Shown: positions 28,622-39,989, counted from the stretch's first letter. The stretch: 60,229 bases of DNA from Cognatilysobacter segetis (GCF_004359965.1 NZ_SMRQ01000017.1:1-60229), one strand, 5' to 3'. Notes: a model not told the origin generated them from the sequence alone. Translations and numbers: made by a program.

Positions 28622-29986
28622 ATGGCGCATTCCCACCACGACTACTCGAAGGGCTACGGCCCGGTCGGCCCGGCGCCGCAGGAGCACAACGTCGTCTACA
28701 CGACGCTGCACTTCGATACGCCTTGGTCATACGACAACTACGTGCAGACCGGCGGTTACAGCGCCTGGCGCAAGATCCTTGCCGAGAAGATGGAGCCGGC
28801 GGCGATCATCGACATGGTCAAGGCGTCCGGCCTTCGCGGTCGCGGCGGCGCGGGCTTCCCGACCGGCCTGAAATGGTCGTTCATGCCCAAGGGTGCCGGG
28901 CAGAAGTACATCCTCTGCAATTCCGACGAGTCCGAGCCGGGCACGGCGAAGGACCGCGACATCCTGCGCTACAACCCGCACGCCGTCGTGGAAGGCATGG
29001 CGATCGCCTGCTACGCCACGGGATCGAGCGTCGCCTACAACTACCTGCGTGGCGAGTTCCACCACGAGCCGTTCGAGCATTTCGAACAGGCGCTCAGGGA
29101 AGCGTACGAGAACGGCCTGCTCGGCAAGAACGTGCTGGGCAGCGGTATCGACATCGATATCTACGGTGCGCTCGGTGCCGGCGCCTACATCTGCGGCGAA
29201 GAAACCGCGTTGATGGAGTCGCTGGAAGGCAAGAAGGGCCAGCCGCGCTACAAGCCGCCGTTCCCTGCGAATTTCGGCCTCTACGGCAAGCCGACGACGA
29301 TCAACAACACCGAGACGTACGCGTCGGTGCCGGCGATCATCCGCAACGGCGCCGAGTGGTTCGCGAATCTCGGCAAGCCGAACAACGGCGGCCCGAAGGT
29401 GTTCTCGGTGTCGGGCCATGTCGCAAACCCGGGCAACTTCGAGATCCGCCTCGGCACGCCGTTCTCCGAGCTGCTGCAGATGGCGGGCGGCGTGCGCGGT
29501 GGACGCAAGCTCAAGGCGGTGATCCCGGGCGGCTCGTCGATGCCGGTGCTGCCGGGCGACACGATGATGTCGCTGACGATGGACTACGACGCGATCCAGA
29601 AGGCCGGTTCGGGCTTGGGCTCGGGCGCTGTCATCGTGATGGACGACACCACGTGCATGGTGCGCGCGTGCCAGCGCATCGCGCGCTTCTACTTCAAGGA
29701 GTCGTGTGGCCAGTGTACGCCGTGCCGCGAAGGCACCGGCTGGATGTACCGCATGCTCACGCGCATCGCCAACCGCGAAGCGACGCTCGACGACCTGCAC
29801 ATGCTGCGTGCCGCGGCGGGCCAGATCGAAGGCCACACCATCTGCGCGTTCGGCGAGGCGGCCGCATGGCCGGTGCAGGGTTTCCTCCGCCATTTCTGGC
29901 ATGAATTCGAGTACGCGATCGTGAACAAGCGCTTCCTCGTCGACGACGAGGCCGCCGGCACGGTGGTGCAGAAGGTGGCCGCATGA
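28622..29986 (+). CDS. nuoF: NADH-quinone oxidoreductase subunit F
   Basis: The NADH- and FMN-binding subunit of complex I with Fe-S cluster N3. The 454-residue product has the nucleotide loop [33 protein letters not shown] for [22 protein letters not shown], and the cluster ligands [12 protein letters not shown] plus the later Cys in [13 protein letters not shown] His-containing N-terminal extension of about 30 residues ([13 protein letters not shown]) precedes the core. Its stop overlaps the nuoG ATG (ATGA at 29983-29986). Confidence 0.97.
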   Translation: MAHSHHDYSKGYGPVGPAPQEHNVVYTTLHFDTPWSYDNYVQTGGYSAWRKILAEKMEPAAIIDMVKASGLRGRGGAGFPTGLKWSFMPKGAGQKYILCNSDESEPGTAKDRDILRYNPHAVVEGMAIACYATGSSVAYNYLRGEFHHEPFEHFEQALREAYENGLLGKNVLGSGIDIDIYGALGAGAYICGEETALMESLEGKKGQPRYKPPFPANFGLYGKPTTINNTETYASVPAIIRNGAEWFANLGKPNNGGPKVFSVSGHVANPGNFEIRLGTPFSELLQMAGGVRGGRKLKAVIPGGSSMPVLPGDTMMSLTMDYDAIQKAGSGLGSGAVIVMDDTTCMVRACQRIARFYFKESCGQCTPCREGTGWMYRMLTRIANREATLDDLHMLRAAAGQIEGHTICAFGEAAAWPVQGFLRHFWHEFEYAIVNKRFLVDDEAAGTVVQKVAA

Positions 29987-32214
29987 GCGCGCAACCCGTG
30001 AACCCGAACCTGCCGCCCGACCACGTCACCGTCTTCATCGACGGCGTCGAGATGGCCGCGCCGAAGGGTTCGATGATCATCCAGGCCGCCGACAAGGCGG
30101 GCATCCCGATCCCGCGCTTCTGCTACCACGACAAGTTGAGCGTCGCGGCGAACTGCCGCATGTGCCTGGTGGAGGTCGAGAAGATGCCGAAGCCGGCACC
30201 GGCCTGCGCCACGCCGGTGATGGACGGCATGAAGGTCGTGACGCGCAGCGAGAAGGCTCTGAAGAGCCAGCGCAACGTGATGGAGTTCCTGCTGATCAAC
30301 CATCCGCTCGACTGCCCGATCTGCGACCAGGGCGGCGAGTGCGAGCTCCAGGATCTGTCGATGGGCTACGGCCGATCGATCTCGCGCTTCTCCGAGCGCA
30401 AGCGCACCGTGCCGGACGAGGACATCGGTCCGCTGGTCGCCACCGAGATGACGCGCTGCATCCAGTGCACGCGCTGCGTGCGCTTCACCGCGGAAGTCGC
30501 CGGTACGTACGAGCTGGGCGGCATGTACCGCGGCGAGAACCTGCAGATCGGCACATACGACGGGAAGCCGCTGACGACCGAGCTGTCCGGCAACGTCATC
30601 GACGTCTGCCCGGTGGGCGCACTCACGAACAAGGTGTTCCAGTTCAAGGCGCGTCCGTGGGAGCTGATGGCGCGCGAGTCGCTCGGTTATCACGACGCGC
30701 TGGGCAGCAATCTGTTCCTGCACGTCCGTCGGGGCGAAGTGCTGCGCACCGTTCCGCGCGACAACGACGCCGTCAACGAGTGCTGGTTGTCGGACCGCGA
30801 CCGCTATTCGCACCAGGGCCTGTACGCGGCGGACCGCGCAGTGCGCCCCATGGTGAAGGAAGCCGGGGAATGGGTGGAGACGTCGTGGGAGCAGGCGCTC
30901 GCCCGCGCCGCAGGCATCCTCCGTGACAACGGCGCCGACGACCTCGGCATGCTCGTGCATCCGTCGACCTCGAACGAGGAGGGCGCCTTGCTCGCGCGCA
31001 TGGCCGATGCGCTGGGCACGGGCAATATCGATCACCGAATCGGCCAGCTCGACCTGTCCGACGGAGCGGTGGCCGCACCTTTCGAAATGCTGGTCGCGGA
31101 CATCGAGGCGGCGCAGGCGATCGTCATCGTCGGCTCCAACATCCGTCACGAGCTCCCGCTCGTGCACGCGCGCATCCGCAAGGCGTGGACGCGCGGCGCG
31201 AAGGTCTACGTCGTCAACCCGGTCGACTTCGACGTCACGTTCGAGCTCGCGGGCCGCCAGATCGTGGCGCCGTCGCGGATCGCGGACGCGCTCGGTGATG
31301 CGTCGCTTCGCGAAGCCCTCGGTGGCGTCGAATCTGTCGCCATCATCGTCGGCGCCCTGGCCGAGGACGGCCCGCACGCGTCGCGCATCCGCATTGCGGC
31401 TCGCGCGCTCGCCGATGCGACGGGCGCGAAGCTCTGCCGCATTCCGCAGGGCGCCAATGCGCTCGGACTCGCGCGCCACGGCGTGTTGCCGACGTCGCTC
31501 GACGCTCGCTCGATGCTCGAGCAGCCGCGATCGGCGTACGTGCTGTACGGGATCGAGCCGGGTCTCGACTTCGCCGCTACACCCCAGGCGCTTGCGGCCC
31601 TGAACGGCGCGCAGGTCGTGGCGTTCAGCCATTTCGCCTGCGAGTCGACGCGCGCGATCGCCGACGTGATCCTGCCGATCGGCCTGCTTCCGGAGATCGA
31701 CGCGACGTTGACCAATCTCGACGGTCGCGAACAGGCCACGGTCGCGGGCGGAAAGTTGCCGGACCAGGCGCGGCCGGGTTGGCGCGTGCTGCGCGCGCTG
31801 GCAAGTGAACTCGGTATTCCGGGCTTCGATTTCGTCGATCTCGCCGGCGCCCGCGCGTCTATCTCGCCGCGCGCGGTTCAGGTCGCCCGGTGCGCCGCGC
31901 CGGAGCCGGTTGCAGGGGGGCTGGAAGTCGCGGCCGCGCAGGGCATCTATCGCGTCGATGCCGTGGTCCGCCGCGCACCGGGGCTGCAGGCGCATCCGCT
32001 TAATCGCGAACCGCGCGCCTATCTCAACCCGCAGGACGCGCAGTCGCTCGGCTTGGAAACGGGCGCGGTCGGCCGCTTCGCCGTCGCGGCCGGTACGGCC
32101 AAGCTCCCGGTGGAAGTGAGTTCGAAGGTCGCGCCAGGCACGGTGTATGTCGAACGTGGCCATGCCGCGACCGCGCCGCTCGGCCATTCGCGCGTCGAAG
32201 CGGGGAGGGCCTGA
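29983..32214 (+). CDS. nuoG: NADH-quinone oxidoreductase subunit G
   Basis: The 75-kDa subunit that wires electrons through clusters N1b, N4 and N5. The 743-residue product has the 2Fe-2S ferredoxin domain ([20 protein letters not shown]), the N5 site [18 protein letters not shown], and the N4 ligands in [10 protein letters not shown] and CPVGAL. A molybdopterin-oxidoreductase-like domain without its cofactor site fills the rest. I do not see the extra cysteines of the N7 cluster found in the E. coli protein. It is overlapped by nuoF and followed after 3 bases by nuoH. Confidence 0.96.
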   Translation: MSAQPVNPNLPPDHVTVFIDGVEMAAPKGSMIIQAADKAGIPIPRFCYHDKLSVAANCRMCLVEVEKMPKPAPACATPVMDGMKVVTRSEKALKSQRNVMEFLLINHPLDCPICDQGGECELQDLSMGYGRSISRFSERKRTVPDEDIGPLVATEMTRCIQCTRCVRFTAEVAGTYELGGMYRGENLQIGTYDGKPLTTELSGNVIDVCPVGALTNKVFQFKARPWELMARESLGYHDALGSNLFLHVRRGEVLRTVPRDNDAVNECWLSDRDRYSHQGLYAADRAVRPMVKEAGEWVETSWEQALARAAGILRDNGADDLGMLVHPSTSNEEGALLARMADALGTGNIDHRIGQLDLSDGAVAAPFEMLVADIEAAQAIVIVGSNIRHELPLVHARIRKAWTRGAKVYVVNPVDFDVTFELAGRQIVAPSRIADALGDASLREALGGVESVAIIVGALAEDGPHASRIRIAARALADATGAKLCRIPQGANALGLARHGVLPTSLDARSMLEQPRSAYVLYGIEPGLDFAATPQALAALNGAQVVAFSHFACESTRAIADVILPIGLLPEIDATLTNLDGREQATVAGGKLPDQARPGWRVLRALASELGIPGFDFVDLAGARASISPRAVQVARCAAPEPVAGGLEVAAAQGIYRVDAVVRRAPGLQAHPLNREPRAYLNPQDAQSLGLETGAVGRFAVAAGTAKLPVEVSSKVAPGTVYVERGHAATAPLGHSRVEAGRA

Positions 32215-32217
32215 TCC

Positions 32218-33279
32218 ATGGTCCATGAGGCCATCAATTCGATGCACGGCTGGTTCGACGGGTTGGGCGTTGGCGGCCAGCTCGCCTGGATCGTGCTGAA
32301 GATCCTCGTCGTGATGATGCCGGTCATCATCGCCGTCGCGTTCTACGTGGTCTGGGAACGCAAGCTGATCGGCTGGATGCACGTCCGCCACGGGCCGATG
32401 TATGTCGGCATGGGCGTGTTCCAGGCCTTCGCCGACGTGTTCAAGCTGCTGTTCAAGGAAGTCATCTCGCCCGTGCGCGCGGATCCGGTGCTTTATGTGC
32501 TGGCGCCGCTGCTCGGCCTGGCGCCGGCGTTCGCGGCGTGGGCCGTGGTGCCGTTCGACGCGAAGATGGTCATCGCGGACGTCAATGCGGGCCTGCTTTA
32601 CCTGCTCGCGATGACCTCGCTCGGCGTGTACGGCATCATCCTGGCCGGCTGGGCGTCGAACTCGAAGTACGCGTTCCTCGGCGCGATGCGGTCGGCGGCG
32701 CAGGTCGTGTCGTACGAGATCGCGATGGGTTTCGCGCTGGTCGGCGTTCTGATCGCGGCCGGCAGCCTCAACCTCACCGACATCGTGATGGCGCAGTCCG
32801 GCAACGCCGGTCTGTTCGAGTGGTTCATGTGGCCGCTGCTGCCGCTGTTCGTGGTGTACTTCATTTCCGGCGTGGCGGAGACCAACCGCGCACCGTTCGA
32901 CGTCGTCGAAGGCGAGTCGGAAATCGTTGCCGGCCACATGGTGGAGTACTCGGGTTCGCAGTTCGCGCTGTTCTTCCTTGCCGAATACGCGAACATGATC
33001 CTGGTCAGCTTCCTGACCGCGCTGTTCTTCCTCGGCGGCTGGCTGAGTCCCTTCCAGGGCCTCGGTATTCCGTTCCTGTCGGTCGACGGCTGGTGGTGGC
33101 TGTTCGCGAAGGTGATCTTCTTCGCCAGCGTCTTCATCTGGTTCCGTGCCTCGTTCCCGCGCTACCGCTATGACCAGATCATGCGACTCGGGTGGAAGGT
33201 GTTCATTCCGTTGACCATCGCGTGGATCTGCGCCACCGCGCTGATGGCGTACTACGGCGTTTTCGTGCCCTTCAAGTGA
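32218..33279 (+). CDS. nuoH: NADH-quinone oxidoreductase subunit H
   Basis: The membrane subunit at the junction of complex I's two arms and part of the quinone channel. The 353-residue product has about eight transmembrane helices and the conserved [45 protein letters not shown] and FVWFRA-like ([17 protein letters not shown]) segments. GGGGAGGG lies upstream of the ATG. Confidence 0.97.
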   Translation: MVHEAINSMHGWFDGLGVGGQLAWIVLKILVVMMPVIIAVAFYVVWERKLIGWMHVRHGPMYVGMGVFQAFADVFKLLFKEVISPVRADPVLYVLAPLLGLAPAFAAWAVVPFDAKMVIADVNAGLLYLLAMTSLGVYGIILAGWASNSKYAFLGAMRSAAQVVSYEIAMGFALVGVLIAAGSLNLTDIVMAQSGNAGLFEWFMWPLLPLFVVYFISGVAETNRAPFDVVEGESEIVAGHMVEYSGSQFALFFLAEYANMILVSFLTALFFLGGWLSPFQGLGIPFLSVDGWWWLFAKVIFFASVFIWFRASFPRYRYDQIMRLGWKVFIPLTIAWICATALMAYYGVFVPFK

Positions 33280-33295
33280 CGGACGCCCGAACCCC

Positions 33296-33784
33296 ATGAA
33301 CCGCATTACGTCCTACTTCAAGAGCCTGCTGCTCATCGAGTTGATGCAGGGCCTGTGGCTGACGCTGAAGTACCTCTTCAAGCCGAAGTACACGGTCATG
33401 TACCCGATGGAGAAGATCCCGCAATCGCACCGCTTCCGCGGGATCCACGCGCTGCGTCGCTATCCCAATGGCGAGGAGCGCTGCATCGCCTGCAAGCTCT
33501 GCGAGGCGGTCTGCCCAGCGCTGGCGATCACCATCGACTCGGAGAAGCGCGAGGACGGCACGCGGCGCACCACGCGCTACGACATCGACCTGTTCAAGTG
33601 CATCTACTGCGGGTTCTGCGAGGAGTCCTGCCCGGTGGACTCGATCGTCGAGACGCACGTTCTCGAGTACCACTTCGATACGCGCGGCCAGAACATCGTG
33701 ACCAAGCCGCAGTTGCTGGCTATCGGCGACCGCCTCGAGTCCGAACTTGCCGAGCGCCGCTCGGCCGACGCGGCCTACCGCTGA
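33296..33784 (+). CDS. nuoI: NADH-quinone oxidoreductase subunit I
   Basis: The 23-kDa ferredoxin-like subunit with clusters N6a and N6b. The 162-residue product has two classical 4Fe-4S motifs, [16 protein letters not shown] and [16 protein letters not shown], after an N-terminal amphipathic helix ([18 protein letters not shown]). nuoJ follows after 7 bases. Confidence 0.97.
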   Translation: MNRITSYFKSLLLIELMQGLWLTLKYLFKPKYTVMYPMEKIPQSHRFRGIHALRRYPNGEERCIACKLCEAVCPALAITIDSEKREDGTRRTTRYDIDLFKCIYCGFCEESCPVDSIVETHVLEYHFDTRGQNIVTKPQLLAIGDRLESELAERRSADAAYR

Positions 33785-33791
33785 GGACACC

Positions 33792-34427
33792 ATGGACTTC
33801 GCGCAGATCGCCTTCCTCCTGTTCGCCGCCACGGCCGTCGTCGCCGCGGGTGCGGTCATCACGCTCCGCAACCCGGTGCACGCCGTGCTGTGCCTGGTGC
33901 TGACGTTCTTCTCCGTCGCCTGCACGTGGATCGTCGCTGGTGCCGAGTTTCTCGGCGTGGCGCTCATCCTGGTCTACGTGGGCGCGGTGATGGTGCTCTT
34001 CATGTTCGTGGTGATGATGCTCGACATTGACGTTGCACCGCTGCGTCGCCATTTCGTGCGCTTCCTGCCCGTCGGCCTGACGGTCGCGGTGGTGATGCTC
34101 GCGGAGATCGTCACGCTCATCGGCGTGCGCGCCAACATGGCCGCGCGGTTCACCGATGAGCCGGCCTCCGGCGACGTACCGAACACCGTGTGGCTGGCCC
34201 GCACGCTGTTCAGCGAGTTCGTGCTCCCGTTCGAAGTGGCGGCCGTGATCCTCACGGTTGCGGTCGTGGCAGCCGTCATGCTGACCCTGCGGCACCGCGG
34301 AGGTGTGCGGCAGCAGGATCCGACGTGGCAGTCGAGCGTCCGCGCCGCTGATCGGGTGCGCATGGTGCGCATGGCGCCGGTCCGGTCCGCGGCGCCGTCG
34401 GTCGAGAAGTCGGGGGGTGAGGCATGA
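33792..34427 (+). CDS. nuoJ: NADH-quinone oxidoreductase subunit J
   Basis: An antiporter-associated membrane subunit of complex I. The 211-residue product has five predicted transmembrane helices and the conserved [14 protein letters not shown] and [17 protein letters not shown]. The hydrophilic C-terminal tail is basic. The ATG at 33792 follows GAGGAC; its stop overlaps the nuoK start (ATGA at 34424-34427). Confidence 0.96.
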   Translation: MDFAQIAFLLFAATAVVAAGAVITLRNPVHAVLCLVLTFFSVACTWIVAGAEFLGVALILVYVGAVMVLFMFVVMMLDIDVAPLRRHFVRFLPVGLTVAVVMLAEIVTLIGVRANMAARFTDEPASGDVPNTVWLARTLFSEFVLPFEVAAVILTVAVVAAVMLTLRHRGGVRQQDPTWQSSVRAADRVRMVRMAPVRSAAPSVEKSGGEA

Positions 34428-34747
34428 ACCTGATGGCGAACGGCGTGACGCTGGGCCATTACCTCGCATTGGGCGCGGTGCTCTTCTGCATCAGCGTCGC
34501 GGGGATCTTCCTCAATCGCCGCAACATCATCGTGCTGCTCATGTCGATCGAGCTCATGCTGCTCTCGGTCAACGTGAACTTCGTGGGGTTTTCCCGCTAC
34601 CTCGGCGACGCGTCGGGCCAGGTGTTCGTGTTCTTCATCCTGACCGTCGCAGCGGCCGAGGCCGCCATCGGCCTGGCGATTCTCGTCACGCTGTTCCGCA
34701 ACCGGCGCACGATCAACGTCGCCGAAATCGATTCGATGAAGGGTTGA
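34424..34747 (+). CDS. nuoK: NADH-quinone oxidoreductase subunit K
   Basis: A small three-helix subunit (107 residues) homologous to MnhC/MrpC antiporter subunits. It has [21 protein letters not shown] with the conserved Glu of the second helix, and [17 protein letters not shown] with the Glu of the third. Coupled to nuoJ; nuoL starts 4 bases after its stop. Confidence 0.97.
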   Translation: MNLMANGVTLGHYLALGAVLFCISVAGIFLNRRNIIVLLMSIELMLLSVNVNFVGFSRYLGDASGQVFVFFILTVAAAEAAIGLAILVTLFRNRRTINVAEIDSMKG

Positions 34748-34751
34748 TCCG

Positions 34752-36899
34752 ATGCCTGGAGTGGACCACCCGATCTCCCGCAGCCTGCTCGTCGCGATCG
34801 TCCTCGCGCCGCTGATCGGCTCGATCCTCGCCGGCCTTTTCGGCCGTCGGATCGGCCGCGCCGGCGCGCACTGGGCGACGATCCTCGGCGTGGCGACCAG
34901 CTGCGTGCTGTCCATCAGCGTGCTCTGGCAGCTGGTGGGGCAGGGCGCGCCGCCGTTCAACGAGAACCTCTACACGTGGTTCGACATCGGCGGCTTCCAG
35001 GCGCACGTCGGCTTCATGGTCGACAAGCTGACGGCGATGATGATGGTCGTCGTGACGTTCGTGTCGCTGCTCGTGCACATCTACACGATCGGCTACATGC
35101 ACGAGGACCCCGGCTACCAGCGGTTCTTCAGCTACATCTCGCTGTTCACCTTCTCGATGCTCATGCTCGTCATGAGCAACAACTTCCTGCAGCTGTTCTT
35201 CGGCTGGGAAGCGGTGGGCCTGGTCTCGTACCTGCTCATCGGCTTCTGGTTCAAGAAGCCCACGGCCGTCTTCGCGAACCTCAAGGCGTTCCTGGTCAAC
35301 CGCGTCGGCGACTTCGGGTTCCTGCTCGGCATCGCGCTGGTGCTGCTCGCGTTCGGCTCGCTCGACTACGGCACCGTGTTCGCGCGCGTGCCGACCATGG
35401 CGGGTCGCGCGCTCGGCGACCTGTTCAACCACGGCGGCGCGGCGACGGGCATGTGGTCCTGGTCGGTCATGACCGTCGCGTGCATCTGCCTCTTCATCGG
35501 CGCGATGGGCAAGTCCGCGCAGGTGCCGCTGCACGTCTGGCTGCCGGATTCGATGGAAGGCCCGACGCCGATCTCCGCCCTGATCCATGCGGCGACGATG
35601 GTGACCGCCGGCATCTTCATGGTCGCGCGCATGTCGCCGCTGTTCGAGATGAGCCAGACGGCGCTGAATTTCGTGCTGTTCATCGGCGCAACGACCGCGT
35701 TCTTCACCGGCCTGATCGGCATGGTGCAGTACGACATCAAGCGCGTCGTCGCGTATTCGACGCTCTCGCAGCTCGGCTACATGACCGTCGCGCTGGGCGT
35801 GTCGGCGTACTCGGCCGCGGTGTTCCACCTGATGACGCACGCCTTCTTCAAGGCGCTGCTGTTCCTGGCCGCGGGCTCCGTGATCATCGGCATGCACCAC
35901 GAGCAGGACATGCGGAAGATGGGCGGGCTGCGGAAGTACATGCCCATCACGTACTGGACGAGCCTGATCGGCACGCTGGCGCTGGTCGCGACGCCGTTCT
36001 TCAGCGGGTTCTACTCGAAGGACATGATCATCGAGGCGGCCAAGCTCGCCGCCAAGCACCGTCACTCCGCAATCGCCACGTACGCGTACTGGGCGGTACT
36101 GCTCGGTGCCTTCGTCACGTCGTTCTACAGCTTCCGCCTGCTTTACATGACGTTCCACGGCAGGGAGCGCTTCCGTGACGCCGCTCCGTCGGATGCCCAT
36201 CTCAACGTGGACGCGCATGGCGCGCAGACCCTGCACGAGCCTCTGGACGACGACGGCCACGGTCATCACGACGGCCACCACGGTCCGGTCGAGCCGCACG
36301 AGTCGCCGTGGGTGGTGACGCTGCCGCTGGTGCTGCTCGCCATTCCGTCGATGCTCGTCGGCTTCTTCACCGCGGGACCGATGCTGTTCGGCACCGACTG
36401 GAGCGGGCGCGTCAAGCAACTGCCGTTCTTCCTCGGCGCGATCGATCTGCAGCCCGCCCGCGACACGATGGCGCACCTGGCCGCGGAAGACTGGCACGGA
36501 CCCGTCAAGCTCGCGCTGCATGGCTTCCTCGGCCCGGCGTTCTGGCTGACGTTCGCCGGTTTCGCGCTCGCCACGGTCATGTACCTGTGGAAGCCGGAGC
36601 TCGCCACCAAGGCGCGGCGCATGTTCGCTTGGCCGGTACGCGTGCTCGAGAACAAGTACGGCTTCGACAATCTCTGGATCGACGGCTTCGCCGGGGGCGG
36701 CATCGGACTCGGTCGCGTCTCGCGCATGTTCGACAGCGGCGTCATCGATGGCGTCGCCGTGAATGGCAGCGCCCGCGTGGTCGATGTCGTCGCGCGCCTG
36801 TCCCGTCGCCTGCAGTCGGGCTACCTCTACCACTACGCATTCGCGATGATCGTCGGCCTGATCCTGCTCCTGGCCTTCATCATCCGCGGCTGGCACTGA
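34752..36899 (+). CDS. nuoL: NADH-quinone oxidoreductase subunit L
   Basis: The largest proton-pumping subunit of complex I, with the long lateral helix along the membrane arm. The 715-residue product has the N-terminal Oxidored_q1_N region, GWEAVGLVSYLLIGFW, GKSAQVPLHVWLPDSMEGPTP, HAATMVTAGIFMVAR and STLSQLGYM. A His-rich loop (about residues 499-518, GHGHHDGHH) interrupts the region between late helices and faces the solvent in homologues. nuoM follows after 16 bases. Confidence 0.97.
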   Translation: MPGVDHPISRSLLVAIVLAPLIGSILAGLFGRRIGRAGAHWATILGVATSCVLSISVLWQLVGQGAPPFNENLYTWFDIGGFQAHVGFMVDKLTAMMMVVVTFVSLLVHIYTIGYMHEDPGYQRFFSYISLFTFSMLMLVMSNNFLQLFFGWEAVGLVSYLLIGFWFKKPTAVFANLKAFLVNRVGDFGFLLGIALVLLAFGSLDYGTVFARVPTMAGRALGDLFNHGGAATGMWSWSVMTVACICLFIGAMGKSAQVPLHVWLPDSMEGPTPISALIHAATMVTAGIFMVARMSPLFEMSQTALNFVLFIGATTAFFTGLIGMVQYDIKRVVAYSTLSQLGYMTVALGVSAYSAAVFHLMTHAFFKALLFLAAGSVIIGMHHEQDMRKMGGLRKYMPITYWTSLIGTLALVATPFFSGFYSKDMIIEAAKLAAKHRHSAIATYAYWAVLLGAFVTSFYSFRLLYMTFHGRERFRDAAPSDAHLNVDAHGAQTLHEPLDDDGHGHHDGHHGPVEPHESPWVVTLPLVLLAIPSMLVGFFTAGPMLFGTDWSGRVKQLPFFLGAIDLQPARDTMAHLAAEDWHGPVKLALHGFLGPAFWLTFAGFALATVMYLWKPELATKARRMFAWPVRVLENKYGFDNLWIDGFAGGGIGLGRVSRMFDSGVIDGVAVNGSARVVDVVARLSRRLQSGYLYHYAFAMIVGLILLLAFIIRGWH

Positions 36900-36915
36900 C
36901 CTAAGGGACCGCGAC

Positions 36916-38445
36916 GTGAGCCCCGAGCCCTTGAACGGGACCTTTCCCCTGCTGAGCCTCCTCATCTGGCTGCCGATCCTCGCCGGCGTCATCACGCTCG
37001 CCATTGGCAACGCGCGGCCGAACGCGGCCCGCTGGTTCGCGGTCGCCAGCGCGGTCCTGGTGTTCGCACTCACCATCCCGCTGTTCACCGGCTTCGACTA
37101 CGCGAATCCGGGGATGCAGTTCGAGGAGGCGCGCATCTGGATCCGCAGCTACGACATCCAGTACCACGTCGGCATCGACGGCATCTCGGCCGCGCTCATT
37201 GCGCTGACGACGTTCACGTCGGTCCTGGTGCTGGTGGGTGCCTGGGGCTCGGTCGACCAGCGGGTGAGCCAGTACTACGCCGCCTTCCTGATTCTGGAGG
37301 GGTTGATGGTCGGCGTGTTCTCCGCGCTCGACTCGATGCTGTTCTATGTCTTCTTCGAAGGCATGCTGATCCCGATGTTCATCATCATCGGCGTCTGGGG
37401 CGGCCCGCGCCGCGTGTACGCGTCGGTGAAGTTCTTCCTCTACACCTTCCTTGGCTCGCTGTTCATGCTGGTCGGGCTGATCTACCTGTACCTGAAGGGC
37501 GGCAGCTGGCAGCTCACGGACATGTACGCGCTGCCGCTGTCGATGCATGAGCAGACCTGGCTCTTCTTCGCATTCTTCATCGCCTTCGCGGTGAAGGTGC
37601 CGATGTTCCCGGTCCATACGTGGTTGCCCGACGCGCACGTCGAGGCGCCCACCGCCGGCTCGGTCGTGCTGGCCGCGATCATGTTGAAGATCGGCGGGTA
37701 CGGCTTCCTGCGCTTCGCGCTGCCGATCGTGCCGGATGCGAGCTGGGCGTGGGCATGGCTGCCGCTCGCACTGAGCATCGTCGCCGTGATCTACGTCGGC
37801 CTCGTCGCGCTGGTCCAGGACGACATGAAGAAGCTGATCGCCTATTCGTCGATCGCCCACATGGGCTTCGTGACGATCGGTACCTTCATCGCGCTCAGCC
37901 TCGTGCGCGAGTCGTCCAATCCGATCGGTGCCGAGCTCGGCCTGCAGGGTGCGATGGTGCAGATGATCAGCCACGGCTTCGTGTCGGGTGCGATGTTCAG
38001 CTGCGTGGGCGTTCTCTACGACCGCATGCACAGCCGCATGATCCGCGACTACGGCGGCGTCGCGAACGTCATGCCGTGGTTCGCCGCCTTCATGGTGTTC
38101 TTCGCCATGGCCAATGCCGGCCTCCCGGGCACGTCGGGCTTCGTCGGCGAGTTCATGGTCATCCTGGCCAGCTTCCAGAAGAGTCCGCTGCTCGCGTTCG
38201 GTGCCGCCTTCACCCTGATCATCGGCGCGGCCTACACGTTATGGCTGGTGAAGCGCGTCGTCTGGGGCGAGGTCGGCAACGCTCACGTCGCGGAACTTAC
38301 CGACATCAACCGCCGCGAGGGCTTCGTGCTCGGCGCGTTCGCGGTCGGCGTGCTGCTGCTGGGCCTCTGGCCGAAGCCGCTCACCGACCTGATGCAGCCT
38401 TCGATCGCGCAGCTCGCCAAGCAGATCGAGTCGTCCAAGCTGTAA
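36916..38445 (+). CDS. nuoM: NADH-quinone oxidoreductase subunit M
   Basis: A proton-pumping antiporter-like subunit of complex I. The 509-residue product has about 14 transmembrane helices with FEGMLIPMFIIIGVWGG (the conserved Glu), KVPMFPVHTWLPDAHVEAPTAGS, KIGGYGFLRF and YSSIAHMGFVTIG. It starts with GTG. nuoN follows after 22 bases. Confidence 0.97.
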   Translation: MSPEPLNGTFPLLSLLIWLPILAGVITLAIGNARPNAARWFAVASAVLVFALTIPLFTGFDYANPGMQFEEARIWIRSYDIQYHVGIDGISAALIALTTFTSVLVLVGAWGSVDQRVSQYYAAFLILEGLMVGVFSALDSMLFYVFFEGMLIPMFIIIGVWGGPRRVYASVKFFLYTFLGSLFMLVGLIYLYLKGGSWQLTDMYALPLSMHEQTWLFFAFFIAFAVKVPMFPVHTWLPDAHVEAPTAGSVVLAAIMLKIGGYGFLRFALPIVPDASWAWAWLPLALSIVAVIYVGLVALVQDDMKKLIAYSSIAHMGFVTIGTFIALSLVRESSNPIGAELGLQGAMVQMISHGFVSGAMFSCVGVLYDRMHSRMIRDYGGVANVMPWFAAFMVFFAMANAGLPGTSGFVGEFMVILASFQKSPLLAFGAAFTLIIGAAYTLWLVKRVVWGEVGNAHVAELTDINRREGFVLGAFAVGVLLLGLWPKPLTDLMQPSIAQLAKQIESSKL

Positions 38446-38467
38446 TGCCGACGGAATACCGCCGCCC

Positions 38468-39910
38468 ATGATCGCCAACCTGCCCGACGCCACCGAACTG
38501 CTGCCGCTCCTTCCGGAGATGGTGCTGACCGGCGCGGCGTTCGCCCTGCTGATGCTCGACCTGTTCCTCGACGAGCGTCGCAGGATCGCCACCCACGGGC
38601 TCGCCGTGCTCGCGCTCGTTGTCACCGCCGTGATGGTGGTGGCGGGCGTCGGAGGCCACGGCACGACGCTCGGCGGCATGTTCGTCCGCGACACCGCGGC
38701 CGAGGTGCTGAAGGTGGCGGTGCTCGTCGTGTCCGCGTTCTCGATGCTGTACATCTGGCCCTTCCTGCGCGCGCGTTCGCTGTACCGCGGCGAAGTCGGC
38801 GTCCTGGTGCTGTTCGCGACCGTCGGCATGATGCTGCTCGTGTCGGCGGGGAGCCTGGTCATGGTGTACCTCGGGCTCGAGATGCTCGCGCTGTGCTCCT
38901 ACGCGCTGGTGGCCATCGACCGCGACAGCCCGCTCGCCTCCGAAGCGGCCATCAAGTACTTCGTGCTTGGCTCTCTCGCCTCCGGCCTGCTGCTGTACGG
39001 CATGTCCCTGGTCTACGGCGCGACGGGCACGCTTGACCTCACGGCCATCGCGAACGCGATCGCGGGCGGCGAGGGCTCCACGATGCTGGTGACCGGCGTG
39101 GTGTTCATGCTGGCCGGCGTCGCGTTCAAATTCGGCGGGGCGCCGTTCCACATGTGGCTGCCCGACGTGTACACGGGTGCGCCGACGCCGATCACGCTGT
39201 TCATCGGCTCCGCGCCCAAGCTCGCGACCTTCGGCATGGCCTACCGGCTGTTCGAAGTCGGCGCCGGCGGCCTCGACGACAAGTGGCGCCTGCTCGTGGC
39301 GGTGATCGCGGTGGCGTCGCTGGCCATCGGCAATCTGGCCGCGATGGTGCAGTCCAATCTGAAGCGCATGCTCGCGTACTCGACGGTCTCGCACGTCGGC
39401 TTCCTGTTCATGGGTATTGCGGGCGGCGGTTCGCAGGGTTTCGCGGCCGCGATGTTCTACGCGATCAGCTACGCGCTCATGGCGGTGGCGGCGTTCGGCA
39501 CGATCGTCGTGATGTCGTCGCGCGGGTTCGAGGCCGATCTCATCGACGACTACCGCGGCCTCAACGCGCGCAGTCCCTGGCTCGCCGGGCTCGTCCTGTG
39601 CGTCATGGCGTCGCTGGCCGGCCTGCCGCCGTTCCTCGGCTTCTGGGCGAAGCTCGCGGTGCTGCGCGCGGCGCTCGACGGCGGCATGCTGTGGCTCGCC
39701 ATCGTCGGCGTGGTTTTCGCCGTCGTCGGCGCGTTCTATTACCTCCGCGTGGTGAAGGCGATGTACTTCGATGCACCGGTCGCCGACGCGCCCGACGTGG
39801 TTGCCGGACGGCCGCTGCGCGCGGTATTCGCGGTCAATGCGTTGGGGCTGCTGGCGCTGGGTATCGCGTGGAACCCGGTCATGGCGTGGTGTCAGCGCGC
39901 GTTTGCCTGA
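38468..39910 (+). CDS. nuoN: NADH-quinone oxidoreductase subunit N
   Basis: The third antiporter-like subunit and last gene of the operon. The 480-residue product has about 14 transmembrane helices with YLGLEMLALCSYALVA, SEAAIKYFVLGSLASG, FKFGGAPFHMWLPDVYTGAPTP and AYSTVSHVGFLFMG. No terminator hairpin is visible between its stop and the tRNA-fMet promoter 40 bases on. Confidence 0.97.
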   Translation: MIANLPDATELLPLLPEMVLTGAAFALLMLDLFLDERRRIATHGLAVLALVVTAVMVVAGVGGHGTTLGGMFVRDTAAEVLKVAVLVVSAFSMLYIWPFLRARSLYRGEVGVLVLFATVGMMLLVSAGSLVMVYLGLEMLALCSYALVAIDRDSPLASEAAIKYFVLGSLASGLLLYGMSLVYGATGTLDLTAIANAIAGGEGSTMLVTGVVFMLAGVAFKFGGAPFHMWLPDVYTGAPTPITLFIGSAPKLATFGMAYRLFEVGAGGLDDKWRLLVAVIAVASLAIGNLAAMVQSNLKRMLAYSTVSHVGFLFMGIAGGGSQGFAAAMFYAISYALMAVAAFGTIVVMSSRGFEADLIDDYRGLNARSPWLAGLVLCVMASLAGLPPFLGFWAKLAVLRAALDGGMLWLAIVGVVFAVVGAFYYLRVVKAMYFDAPVADAPDVVAGRPLRAVFAVNALGLLALGIAWNPVMAWCQRAFA

Positions 39911-39949
39911 GTCTTCGCCGAACGATGCCGATCGGTGCGTGATTCAGGC

Positions 39950-39978
39950 TTGCGCGGAATCCGTGACCGACATACAAT
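39950..39978 (+). promoter_or_regulatory. promoter of initiator tRNA-Met
   Basis: TTGCGC at 39950-39955 and TACAAT at 39973-39978 are separated by 17 bases, and the box ends 11 bases before the tRNA. This is one of the better-formed promoters in the window. Confidence 0.6.
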
Positions 39979-39989
39979 CGTCGGCCTGA

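Noticed and set aside
29689-33306. A 1205-codon open frame antisense to nuoF-nuoH
   Set aside because: High GC and the strong third-position bias of the real genes leave antisense frames open. The product is Arg/His/Asp-rich low-complexity sequence with no domain, and the sense strand carries well-conserved Nuo proteins.
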